A stretch of DNA of 34,420 nucleotides. Source: Halorhabdus amylolytica. GTDB taxonomy: Archaea > Halobacteriota > Halobacteria > Halobacteriales > Haloarculaceae. Positions 17,788 through 23,714 of this stretch are shown here, piece after piece. Every line of letters begins with the position of its first letter. The stretch's first letter is position 1. Location: the NCBI RefSeq assembly GCF_004944975.1, contig NZ_SPQG01000003.1:47998-82417 (forward strand), read 5' to 3'. Under the pieces are notes generated by a model. That model saw only the letters and a program-made list of their open reading frames with translations. It was not told the DNA's origin and searched no databases. The position numbers and the translations under genes were made by a program.

Positions 17788-17830
17788 GGGTAGCCAAGCC
17801 TGGAAACGGCGGCGGACGCAAGATCCGCTC
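17788..17830 (+). pseudogene. Truncated copy of the tRNA-Leu 5' half
   Basis: Positions 17788-17830 match tRNA-Leu 17613-17655 at 42 of 43 bases, covering the end of the acceptor strand, the D-arm and the anticodon arm. The only difference changes the invariant U33 to G. The acceptor 5' strand is altered, and the variable arm after 17830 diverges into unrelated DNA with no T-arm or 3' acceptor strand. It cannot be a working tRNA. Confidence 0.9.
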
Positions 17831-18098
17831 TTGGAGGGTACTCGTGAGCGGAGCGAACGAGAGCTCGGAAGGCGAGCGGCGCGAGGCGCGACCAGCGCGA
17901 GCGCCTCGTTGCAAACGGTATCTGCAGGGATACAGGTAAACACCATTCCGCGAGATACAAGGCGCGAGTCTCTCACGGTCAATAATAAGGATTGGTTGCG
18001 TCGGCGGTGGTCATTGTAACACTGGCGTCGGTCTCAACAAGTATTTCTCGTCGATGGCTGGGCTATTTTGTGTGATTGAACTGCGAAAGGGGACTGCA

Positions 18099-18150
18099 CT
18101 TGACATCCTCCCCGCACTGAAGCGCGAGGCTTTCGCCTCGAACCTCCCGT
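18099..18150 (-). mobile_element. IS200/IS605 (IS1341-type) right-end remnant, no tnpB
   Basis: On the minus strand the segment reads CGAGGCGAAAGCCTCG, then a short hairpin region GCGCTTCAGTGCGGGG and the terminus AGGATGTCAAG. CGAGGC/GCCTCG (18125-18130 and 18135-18140) is a perfect stem. This layout matches my memory of the 3' ends of haloarchaeal TnpB elements, where the omega-RNA scaffold sits. There is no tnpB on either side. It may be a solo end or a deletion derivative. Confidence 0.6.
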
Positions 18151-18187
18151 AACTTCATATATTGAGGGAGAGCCAAACCAAGTGGGC

Positions 18188-18414
18188 GCATCACATCAAT
18201 TTGGAAGTACCCATAATAATTTTGGACATCTCCTCAAGAACGAATTCGAGGAGTTTGAGGAAGCGCGAAATCATTTTGAATAGACACCCGATATTGATAT
18301 CGAATACGCGGACGTCAATTCCAAATACCTGAATTCCTCGAAGAAATTGGTGAGTCGGAAAAAGCTGAGGAATATTACGAGCGGGCCGCCGAACTGGATC
18401 CAACGTATAGATGA
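18188..18414 (+). pseudogene. Frameshifted TPR-repeat protein remnant
   Basis: One frame from 18212 reads HNNFGHLLKNEFEEFEEARN, then a TAG stop at 18281, then continues as TPDIDIEYADVNSKYL. A shift to another frame at 18331 gives EFLEEIGESEKAEEYYERAA and ELDPTYR before a stop at 18412-18414. Joined, these are two tetratricopeptide-repeat units with the usual Gly/Ala/Tyr/Pro spacing. One in-frame stop and one frameshift make it non-functional as a single protein. No start codon with a ribosome site is visible. TPR proteins mediate protein contacts; the parent function is unknown. Confidence 0.7.
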
Positions 18415-18448
18415 CGAAGGCGAAGATATCGAAGACTCGGTATAGCGG

Positions 18449-18589
18449 TCAGGTGTGAGAATCATTTTCCAGCTTTGACACGCCCGCGGCCACGTGATAT
18501 TCGGTCCCGCGCGGCCGGGCTTCCCGAACGGACACCCGCGCAAGGGCGAGCGCGTACAATACGGCGAGCGGACACGTCCGAGACGTGAC
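18449..18589 (-). pseudogene. Possible gene fragment truncated at the palindromic element
   Basis: About 46 codons on the minus strand (containing VLYALALARVSVREARPRG, ending SKLENDSHT before TGA) have strongly GC-rich third positions and plausible composition, unlike neighbouring noncoding DNA. The frame has no start of its own and runs directly into the 82-base palindromic element at 18592. A gene cut by that insertion is the simplest reading. I recognise no family. Confidence 0.3.
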
Positions 18590-18591
18590 TG

Positions 18592-18673
18592 ATACGGACT
18601 GCTGTAACTGTTTACCGGTACGACCGCCCGCACTCGGGCGGTCGATATCGAAATGACTTACAGCAGTCCGTAT
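18592..18673. mobile_element. 82-base palindromic MITE-like element
   Basis: Perfect 16-base terminal inverted repeats, ATACGGACTGCTGTAA (18592-18607) and its complement at 18658-18673, enclose a 10-bp hairpin CGACCGCCCG/CGGGCGGTCG (18621-18630 and 18635-18644) with loop CACT. There is no coding capacity. The structure fits a miniature inverted-repeat element moved by a transposase elsewhere. No clear target duplication is visible at its edges. Confidence 0.7.
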
Positions 18674-18828
18674 GAAAGGAGAGCCTCGAAATGCGAGCGG
18701 TGAAACCGGATTTGAGTCCTTCATCCCCGTTCAGATCGTGTTTTCGCAATCTGAAGCTACCCCCACCATCTATTTCGCTCACGCGCTTAGTTCTGTTGGG
18801 TGCCACTGCCAGCCTGAGAGGCAGCGAG

Positions 18829-19122
18829 ATGAGTTCCTACTCACCACCGGACGATGACGACGAGGCTGAATCCAGTTTCGACCCCGGCGTCAAGAGTGGG
18901 GAAGCTATCGAGGATCGGGGTGGCTTCGACTGGATCGCCTTCCACCTCGATCAGTCGAATTACGGGCTGTTACTGCTGCTCGTCCTGGCGATGAGCCTCC
19001 CTGCCGGGCTGTTGACGGCCGGCTTGGTCGCGTATTTCTTCCCCGAATATGCTGAGACAGCCGGGAAGATCGTCGGCTGGATCGGTGATCTGCTCGCCGA
19101 TCTTTTCGATCTGATTCGGTGA
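18829..19122 (+). CDS. Small membrane protein, function unknown
   Basis: A 97-residue protein with an acidic, serine-rich N-terminus (SSYSPPDDDDEAESSFDPG), one long hydrophobic stretch (about residues 44-70, YGLLLLLVLAMSLPAGLL...VAYFF), and an amphipathic tail (AGKIVGWIGDLLADLFDLIR). It is probably a membrane-anchored protein. A GAGAGG motif at 18816-18821 could be the Shine-Dalgarno for the ATG at 18829; the longer open frame upstream is AT-richer and lacks signals. No family was recognised. It lies within the accessory region and seems intact. Confidence 0.6.
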   Translation: MSSYSPPDDDDEAESSFDPGVKSGEAIEDRGGFDWIAFHLDQSNYGLLLLLVLAMSLPAGLLTAGLVAYFFPEYAETAGKIVGWIGDLLADLFDLIR

Positions 19123-19502
19123 CTTCACTCCGGATGCGAGTTCCTCAAACACGCTTGCCCACCAACGTGTGAGTTTACGGCCGCCAAAGTCACTGTCAAC
19201 TGTGCACCTCGAGTGTTGGCTTCTGTTAGTAGCATCCGAACTGTCGGGAAAAGGGTACCCGGGTTCGGGTGGGGTGGGGAATTGACAACCAGTGGGTCGG
19301 GAAGTGACGGCTCAGCTATCCAGATAGATACGAGAGTGGTGTTTCACCCGACCCGCTCGGAATGTGTGAGGGACTGGTTACAAACCTTTCGGCAAATATT
19401 ACTTCGAAAACGTGTTGACACGGATCCGGGGGGATGGACTTGCGCAACACGCCGGAGGGCAAGGTTTCCCGTGCCTCCGAACCACCCTGGTGAGGGCGGT
19501 GC

Positions 19503-19600
19503 ATTCCTCTTTGCGAACGATCACGGTGGTCGGTCGCCCGTATCGGGCGGTGGAATGCAACAGCCGTGATCAGCGGGGCCGGAATGGGGCACCCGGCCCA
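19503..19600 (+). pseudogene. Probable relic of a type IV pilin gene
   Basis: Bases 19504-19526 closely match the start of the pilin gene at 19782, encoding FLFANDHG against FLFAEDRG in the intact gene, and then RSPVSGGGMQ against VSPVIGVILM. After an apparent deletion, AGCCGTGATC and GAATGGGGC resemble later pilin bases (GGCCGTGATC and GAACATGGGGC). The frame ends with a stop soon after. The similarity was judged by eye over a short, gapped stretch. Confidence 0.4.
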
Positions 19601-19641
19601 AAAAAGTCGATGGATCGGAGGGATGTAAATGGTGGGGAGTG

Positions 19642-19718
19642 TTTTCACGATCGCTATACTGCGCGGCGTTTTCAGCCTGTGAAAATCACGTCTGACGGCA
19701 TTTTACCGAGTCTGAAAA
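19642..19718. promoter_or_regulatory. Cluster of TTTTCA/TGAAAA words upstream of pilin 1
   Basis: TTTTCA occurs at 19642-19647 and 19669-19674, and its complement TGAAAA at 19680-19685 and 19713-19718. The middle two form an inverted repeat with a 5-base centre. The cluster lies 26-102 bases before the promoter box, a reasonable place for an operator. The binding protein is unknown. Confidence 0.35.
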
Positions 19719-19743
19719 CACCGATCGGTGGTGAACGATCTGG

Positions 19744-19760
19744 TTAGATTCTTATAATGT
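19744..19760 (+). promoter_or_regulatory. Promoter of pilin 1
   Basis: TTAGATTCTTATAATGT contains the TATA box TTATAAT (19752-19758) centred about 27 bases before the ATG at 19782, implying a leaderless transcript. It matches the pilin 2 promoter (20689-20705) at 15 of 17 bases. Confidence 0.65.
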
Positions 19761-19781
19761 TCCATTTACGTATCGCTTGCA

Positions 19782-20267
19782 ATGTTCGAGAAAGCGAAGG
19801 AGTTCCTCTTCGCGGAGGACCGCGGTGTATCGCCTGTGATCGGTGTCATCCTCATGGTCGCCATTACAGTGATTCTGGCGGCCGTGATCGCGACGTTCGT
19901 GATGAACATGGGGCCGTCCGAGCAGACCCAGCCCAGCGTGCAGTGGGAATGGAACAACGAGAGTGACGGTGGTGGGAACTATTATTACACGCTCTCGCAT
20001 ACCGGTGGTGACGCAGCCAACCCCGGTAATCTTGTAATTCAAGCGGATGGGACTGAGGAAGGGACATTAAAAAGCGGGAATGGTATGCCCAGTGAGCTAA
20101 CTGCTGGCACTACTATCGCTATGAATAGTTCAGCTGCTGTTCCATCTTCCCTGCCTAGTCCCAATATGAGTCTTACCGACGATCCGGAGAGTATTGACGA
20201 AGTCCAACTCATCTGGGAGAACCCGGAAAGCGACCAGACTCAAGTCATCAGCGACTTCGACGGATAG
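19782..20267 (+). CDS. Type IV pilin (haloarchaeal, Pilin_N family)
   Basis: A 161-residue secreted pilin. The class III signal peptide ends AEDRG, followed by the hydrophobic assembly helix VSPVIGVILMVAITVILAAV, the hallmark of haloarchaeal PilA-type pilins cleaved by PibD. The mature part has an aromatic strand (QWEWNN), several potential glycosylation sites (NNES, NSS, NMS) and the conserved tail VQLIWENPESDQTQV. It is a paralogue of the pilin at 20729. Pilins of this kind build adhesion pili; no pilB/pilC assembly genes are in the window, so it must use machinery encoded elsewhere. Confidence 0.9.
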   Translation: MFEKAKEFLFAEDRGVSPVIGVILMVAITVILAAVIATFVMNMGPSEQTQPSVQWEWNNESDGGGNYYYTLSHTGGDAANPGNLVIQADGTEEGTLKSGNGMPSELTAGTTIAMNSSAAVPSSLPSPNMSLTDDPESIDEVQLIWENPESDQTQVISDFDG

Positions 20268-20282
20268 CGACGCTGAACTAAC

Positions 20283-20297
20283 CCTTTTCGTTTTATA
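20283..20297 (+). terminator. T-tract terminator after pilin 1
   Basis: CCTTTTCGTTTTATA follows the pilin stop by about 15 bases. Archaeal termination commonly uses such T-runs. Confidence 0.35.
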
Positions 20298-20359
20298 CTC
20301 ATGGAACGCGTAGTCACTCGTACCCTATGAGGGTCTGCACCACTTCTTTACCCAGGGTA

Positions 20360-20400
20360 ACGAGGCGAAAGCCCACCCGTTCACGGGTGGGATAAAGCCG
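20360..20400 (+). mobile_element. IS200/IS605 (IS1341-type) right-end-like hairpin
   Basis: CGAGGCGAAAGCC at 20363-20375 is the same 13-mer seen in the minus-strand remnant at 18099-18150. It is followed by a hairpin made from CACCCGTTCACGGGTG and then GGATAAAGCC. The order purine-rich box, hairpin, G-run resembles the 3' scaffold of TnpB elements. The terminal AGGATGTCA is not conserved here, so this copy looks decayed. Confidence 0.5.
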
Positions 20401-20570
20401 ACAGCAATCGAAACAGTCAATTGATTGTCGTTCGACGGTTCGGCTGTCGAGACGAGTGCAAGGCTGCCAACCCCGCTGTCTTCGTCGGGAGCCGTACTGA
20501 GTCGGCTCTAAACCGAACCACGACGAGTTCGGAGCGCTCGAGAAGTCGTGGTGCAACACGGTTTGTGACC

Positions 20571-20606
20571 GTCGAAACCCCACGACTTCAGTCGTGGGTG
20601 AACTCA
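20571..20606 (+). mobile_element. Second IS605-like hairpin (CCCACGAC-TTCA-GTCGTGGG)
   Basis: CCCACGAC (20579-20586) and GTCGTGGG (20591-20598) form a perfect 8-bp stem with loop TTCA, preceded by GTCGAAAC. From memory this hairpin is very common at ends of haloarchaeal TnpB-type elements. An AGTCGTGG copy lies upstream at 20544. No transposase gene lies between this and the 20360 hairpin (about 200 bases), so together they may bound a deletion derivative. Confidence 0.5.
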
Positions 20607-20688
20607 GTCGCGGCACGGTCATCTTTCGAGGGGATGCCTCGCCCCATCAGGGCGTTCGAGAGCACTGAATGCTGATAGCTCGTTCCCA

Positions 20689-20705
20689 TTAGATTTTTAT
20701 AATAT
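20689..20705 (+). promoter_or_regulatory. Promoter of pilin 2
   Basis: TTAGATTTTTATAATAT contains TTATAAT (20697-20703) about 29 bases before the ATG at 20729. It is nearly identical to the pilin 1 promoter, although the flanks differ. Confidence 0.65.
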
Positions 20706-20728
20706 CAAAGGAACTGTTTGACTGGGGT

Positions 20729-21202
20729 ATGGACTTGAAGCACTACCTGTTTGGCGACGAACGGGGGGTATCGCCGGTCATCGGGGTCATCCTGATGGTC
20801 GCAATCACTGTCATCCTGGCAGGCGTCATCGGCGCGTTTGTAATGAATATGGGCGCGGATGGGGAGACGCCACCGAACGTCCAGTGGGAGTGGAACAACG
20901 AAACGACGTACTTCACGCTTGAACACACGGGCGGTGACGCAGCTGTGGCAAACAACTTGGTGGTAAGTGTCGATGGGACAGAGTACTCTCTTTCCCCAGC
21001 AGAAACGGCTGTCCGTGGTATGCCCGATGAACTGACTGCCGGGACGACTATCGGGATGAATGAGTCGTCATCGACGCCCTACCCACCAGTCAATCCAAAT
21101 ATGAGTATTGGCAACGATCCGGCCGATGTCGATGAAATCCAACTGATCTGGGAGAACCCGAACAGCGATCAGACCCAGGTCATCACCACGTACGACGGAT
21201 AA
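20729..21202 (+). CDS. Type IV pilin, paralogue of the pilin at 19782
   Basis: A 157-residue secreted pilin with the same design: short basic leader ending GDERG, assembly helix VSPVIGVILMVAITVILAGV, VQWEWNNET strand and tail IQLIWENPNSDQTQV. The N-terminal 50 and C-terminal 25 residues are highly similar to pilin 1, while the middle differs in length and sequence. That is typical of diversified pilin paralogues with different surface exposure. The two genes look like a tandem duplication later separated by IS605-like DNA. Confidence 0.9.
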   Translation: MDLKHYLFGDERGVSPVIGVILMVAITVILAGVIGAFVMNMGADGETPPNVQWEWNNETTYFTLEHTGGDAAVANNLVVSVDGTEYSLSPAETAVRGMPDELTAGTTIGMNESSSTPYPPVNPNMSIGNDPADVDEIQLIWENPNSDQTQVITTYDG

Positions 21203-21207
21203 CACCG

Positions 21208-21232
21208 TCGAAGCATCTTTGTTTTTTCTTCG
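21208..21232 (+). terminator. Terminator after pilin 2
   Basis: A T-rich run (CTTTGTTTTTTCTT, 21217-21230) is flanked by CGAAG and CTTCG, which can pair. It lies 6-30 bases after the pilin stop codon. Confidence 0.5.
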
Positions 21233-21381
21233 CACGCACGAAATCCGTAGTGGTCCGTGTCGATCTGGAAACGTTGTTTCCACCAGCGATACGCATCGTT
21301 GTCGAGCGCTCGTTGACAAGTACCTCGGTGTGGGGCCTCCGGAACGTTCCCAAGCGGATTTCCGGTACGAGTCCACGCCGG

Positions 21382-23103
21382 TCAATACTCCTCGATAGAG
21401 TCTTCGATCGCCGCGACGTACTCGTCTAGATCGCTCTCCTCAACGTCCCCGTCCGCTCGCTCCGTCAACAGATCTCGAAGGCGATACCGGTAGGTTCCTT
21501 GGCCGACGTGTTCGATTAGTCCACTCGTCCGCAAGGCGCGATTGCGGGCGTAGGCGCTCGTCCGGTCACCGGACCCGCCAGCCACGAAGTGGGCGTCCAA
21601 CGGCGACGCCTGACCCTGTTCACGGTAATACGCGAGCATCTTCCGGGTCTTGGGCTCGAGGGTTCTGATCTCAGCACGCACTCGCCCGACGAACTCGGGA
21701 CATTCGCCGATCGGGATCGTCCCGCGTGCCTCGGTGTGTTCGCCCGGCTTCTCGTCGTCCTTTTCGCTCGTCGATTCGCCGTTCTTTTCGCTCGTCGATT
21801 CGCCGCCCTTTTCGCTTTCTTCCGGTGGAGCGAATCCCCCAAACGATTCGAGCGCAGCCGCCACGGCTTCGTCCGATCCTTCACCGTTGGATTCGGCTGT
21901 AGTCCCCTCACCGTTCTCCGCTTTGCTGTCAGACTCATCGGCGACGTCCGGGAACGTGACCTGCGCTTCGTCGCCCGTCGGAAAGTTGGCGACCGCGTCT
22001 TCGTGCCGGGCACGTAGCTTGGCCTGTTCGGTCCGACCGGGGTTGGCTCCCTCGACGTGTTCGACCAGCGCGTCGACGAACTGATCGGCCATACGACTCA
22101 TGTCGCGGGCGTCCTGGAGTTCGGCCTCGAGTTCGGCGATCCGGGAGTTCTTCTTGTCGAGTTCCTCTCGGAGTTCGGCGATGCGATCCTCGGTCTCTTC
22201 GCGTTGCTCGCTGATCGACTCTAGTTCCGAGACCAGGTCGTCGCTGACGGACTTTAGATCTGGACGTTCGAAGTCCTCCAGTCCTGGCGTAGCCCCGGCG
22301 TCGAAGGTCTGTTTGCGGTGAAACTGGACGCGCTGGACGGTCTCCGCCCAGTCGGTCATCAGGAAGGCCTCACCGTCGTCCAGATCCTCGACTGCATCGG
22401 CGTACTCCGCGTCGAGAATGCGCCGGACGACGTTGGTGTCGTTGTTCCAGGTGAGACGGTGCCAGACGAGCCAGTCACACTGGGTGATGAAGTCCTTTTT
22501 GACGTCGGCGGGCCGCTGGCTGATCCCGGTGACGCCGAGGCCATGCTTGCGTCCGCGCTTGCCGATCTTGATGAGCATCTTCCCGCACTCATCAAGCCCG
22601 CCGTTCTCGGGGATGTACTCGTGAATCTCCTCGACGAGCAACAGGAACGGCTGTTTGCATTTCTTGGCTTTGGCAAACAACTGGCGAGCGACCGCAGTCA
22701 GCAACTCCCTGGCCTCGTCTTCGTCTAAGAAACTCGAGACGTCGAGGATGATCGGAACGTTCTGTTCGAGGGCGAGGGTAGCGAGTTTCCCGGCGTGATC
22801 GGTCGTAACCTGGATGTCACACTCCTCGTCGGCGCCGACGTGAAGGATCTCGTACTCTTCCTTGAGGCCGTAGTACTCCCCGTCGATGTCGACGATGAGC
22901 AGACCAAAGCCCTTGTCAAGGAGATTCTCGGCGATCACGCTCGCGGAGTTGCTCTTGCCACTGCCGCTCTTGCCGGTGATGAACCCGCGTCCAGTAAGTA
23001 CTTCGACGACGGGCAGCGACACTGGCCGGCCAGGCTCACCGCTTTCGCGTACGCCGTCGCTGTGATCCGCGACGGTGATCGTCCGCGCCTCGTCGTTGAC
23101 CAT
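21382..23103 (-). CDS. HerA-type ATPase with coiled coil and C-terminal winged helix
   Basis: A 573-residue AAA+/FtsK-HerA superfamily ATPase. Walker A is GKSGSGKS at residues 44-51; Walker B is LLLVEEIHEY at about 154-163; the downstream ISQRP at 194-198 fits the sensor region of HerA/DUF87 proteins. Residues about 290-338 form a heptad-rich coiled coil. A low-complexity acidic segment (about 385-470) contains the tandem word GES-TSEKN/D. The last 80 residues look like a winged-helix domain. HerA proteins pump DNA, often with NurA; no NurA is adjacent. A plain guess is a role in DNA repair or segregation. The gene lies between the pilin region and the polymerase. Confidence 0.8.
   Translation of the reverse strand: MVNDEARTITVADHSDGVRESGEPGRPVSLPVVEVLTGRGFITGKSGSGKSNSASVIAENLLDKGFGLLIVDIDGEYYGLKEEYEILHVGADEECDIQVTTDHAGKLATLALEQNVPIILDVSSFLDEDEARELLTAVARQLFAKAKKCKQPFLLLVEEIHEYIPENGGLDECGKMLIKIGKRGRKHGLGVTGISQRPADVKKDFITQCDWLVWHRLTWNNDTNVVRRILDAEYADAVEDLDDGEAFLMTDWAETVQRVQFHRKQTFDAGATPGLEDFERPDLKSVSDDLVSELESISEQREETEDRIAELREELDKKNSRIAELEAELQDARDMSRMADQFVDALVEHVEGANPGRTEQAKLRARHEDAVANFPTGDEAQVTFPDVADESDSKAENGEGTTAESNGEGSDEAVAAALESFGGFAPPEESEKGGESTSEKNGESTSEKDDEKPGEHTEARGTIPIGECPEFVGRVRAEIRTLEPKTRKMLAYYREQGQASPLDAHFVAGGSGDRTSAYARNRALRTSGLIEHVGQGTYRYRLRDLLTERADGDVEESDLDEYVAAIEDSIEEY
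21759..21817. repeat. In-gene tandem 24-base repeat
   Basis: Within the HerA-type gene, CTTTTCGCTCGTCGATTCGC recurs with a 24-base period, encoding repeated SEK-GES-T residues in the acidic linker. It keeps the reading frame. It is probably a slippage-prone linker. Confidence 0.7.
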
Positions 23104-23201
23104 GCGTCTCTGTCAGGAGTACGTGTCTCGGCGTGCATAACTCTCCGTCAGACGCGAGTCCGACGATCGAGAAGAGTGCCTGACTGGCAGGGGCGGGAGA
23201 G

Positions 23202-23209
23202 TATTTATT
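23202..23209 (+). promoter_or_regulatory. TATA-like box of the gene at 23252
   Basis: TATTTATT lies 43-50 bases before the ATG at 23252, suggesting a short leader of about 20 bases. Confidence 0.45.
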
Positions 23210-23251
23210 CTCGGCGCGCCTCACTGCGGATAAGCAGCATCCTCTCGAAAT

Positions 23252-23626
23252 ATGGTACGCTACGGGACGATCGTCGAGGACGGGACCGTTTACGTCGAGA
23301 GTGGCGACGCCGGCCTCGCCGACGACGGCGAACGCCTCGAGATCGGCCCCCTTGAGGACACCCTGGACGTGATCGGTGGCCACTCCTGGACTATCACTTA
23401 CACCGAAGAAGAGAAGGCACGCCACCCGGAGATGGACACCTCCGACGAGGGACTGACCGTTGACGTCGTCGACGTGATGCAGGCGATGACCCACAGCGAA
23501 CGGTTCGTCGAAACGCTGTCGTCCCATCCCGCAGAACGACCGAGCGATGATCCCGACGCGATCGCACCACGGATGGGATTGTTCGTTGGAAAACTCCTGG
23601 AAAATCTCGAGAACGGCCTCGGATGA
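23252..23626 (+). CDS. Conserved haloarchaeal protein of unknown function
   Basis: A 124-residue acidic soluble protein. It begins VRYGTIVEDGTVYVES and has a beta-rich first half, then VDVVDVMQAMTHSERFVETL and a helical C-terminus. No catalytic motif or membrane segment is visible. It is divergent from the HerA-type gene and convergent with the polymerase. I recognise it only as a haloarchaeal hypothetical. Confidence 0.7.
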   Translation: MVRYGTIVEDGTVYVESGDAGLADDGERLEIGPLEDTLDVIGGHSWTITYTEEEKARHPEMDTSDEGLTVDVVDVMQAMTHSERFVETLSSHPAERPSDDPDAIAPRMGLFVGKLLENLENGLG

Positions 23627-23648
23627 GCCTCTCGCCCGGCCGAATCTG

Positions 23649-23693
23649 CTGGTCCGGTAGGAACAGAATCGCACACTGGTCCGGTAGGAACAG
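23649..23693. repeat. Two perfect 18-base direct repeats between convergent genes
   Basis: CTGGTCCGGTAGGAACAG occurs at 23649-23666 and 23676-23693, a 27-base period with an unrelated 9-base spacer. It sits between the 3' ends of the gene at 23252 and the polymerase gene. Confidence 0.9.
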
Positions 23694-23714
23694 TCCGATA
23701 TCGGAGCGTCCGGA

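Larger units (their letters stand above)
17693..18828. other. Decayed accessory DNA between tRNA-Leu and the next intact gene
   Basis: This 1.1-kb stretch has no intact gene. It holds, in order, the tRNA-end repeats, the half-tRNA, a GC-rich hairpin (CGAGGCGC 17882-17889 with GCGCCTCG 17901-17908), an IS605-like end (18099-18150), a TPR pseudogene (18188-18414), a coding fragment (18449-18589) and an 82-base palindromic element (18592-18673). From 17940 to 18430 it is clearly richer in A/T than its surroundings, which suggests foreign origin. Confidence 0.7.
19123..19781. other. Gap upstream of the first pilin, with pilin relic and regulatory motifs
   Basis: No intact gene is seen in these 659 bases. 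The middle holds a short segment similar to the pilin 5' end (19503-19600). The right part holds four TTTTCA/TGAAAA words (19642, 19669, 19680, 19713), a 12-base palindrome CACCGATCGGTG (19719-19730) and the pilin promoter. I see nothing definite in 19123-19470. Confidence 0.55.
20268..20728. other. Gap between the pilin genes, mostly IS605-like repeats
   Basis: No gene is seen. Two hairpin blocks resembling TnpB-element right ends occupy 20360-20400 and 20571-20606. Near 20627-20654 two overlapping 5-bp hairpins (CGAGG/CCTCG and CGCCC/GGGCG) could form alternative structures. The pilin 2 promoter lies at 20689-20705. Confidence 0.55.

Noticed and set aside
17860-17910. GC-rich AGCGGAGCGAACGAGAG-type stretch as a CRISPR or specific repeat
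   Set aside because: Words of this kind (GAGCGA-type) are common low-complexity features of haloarchaeal intergenic DNA; only the short hairpin at 17882-17908 is supported.
18053-18151. Short frame ending LDILPALKREAFASNLP across the IS605-like end
   Set aside because: Such peptides arise from translating the conserved terminal hairpin of these elements; not a gene.
19213-19569. A 118-residue frame upstream of pilin 1
   Set aside because: Composition is not coding-like except for the short pilin-like stretch, which is better read as a relic.
20340-20610. An intact IS element between the pilins
   Set aside because: The 200 bases between the hairpins have no room for tnpA or tnpB and no coding signal.
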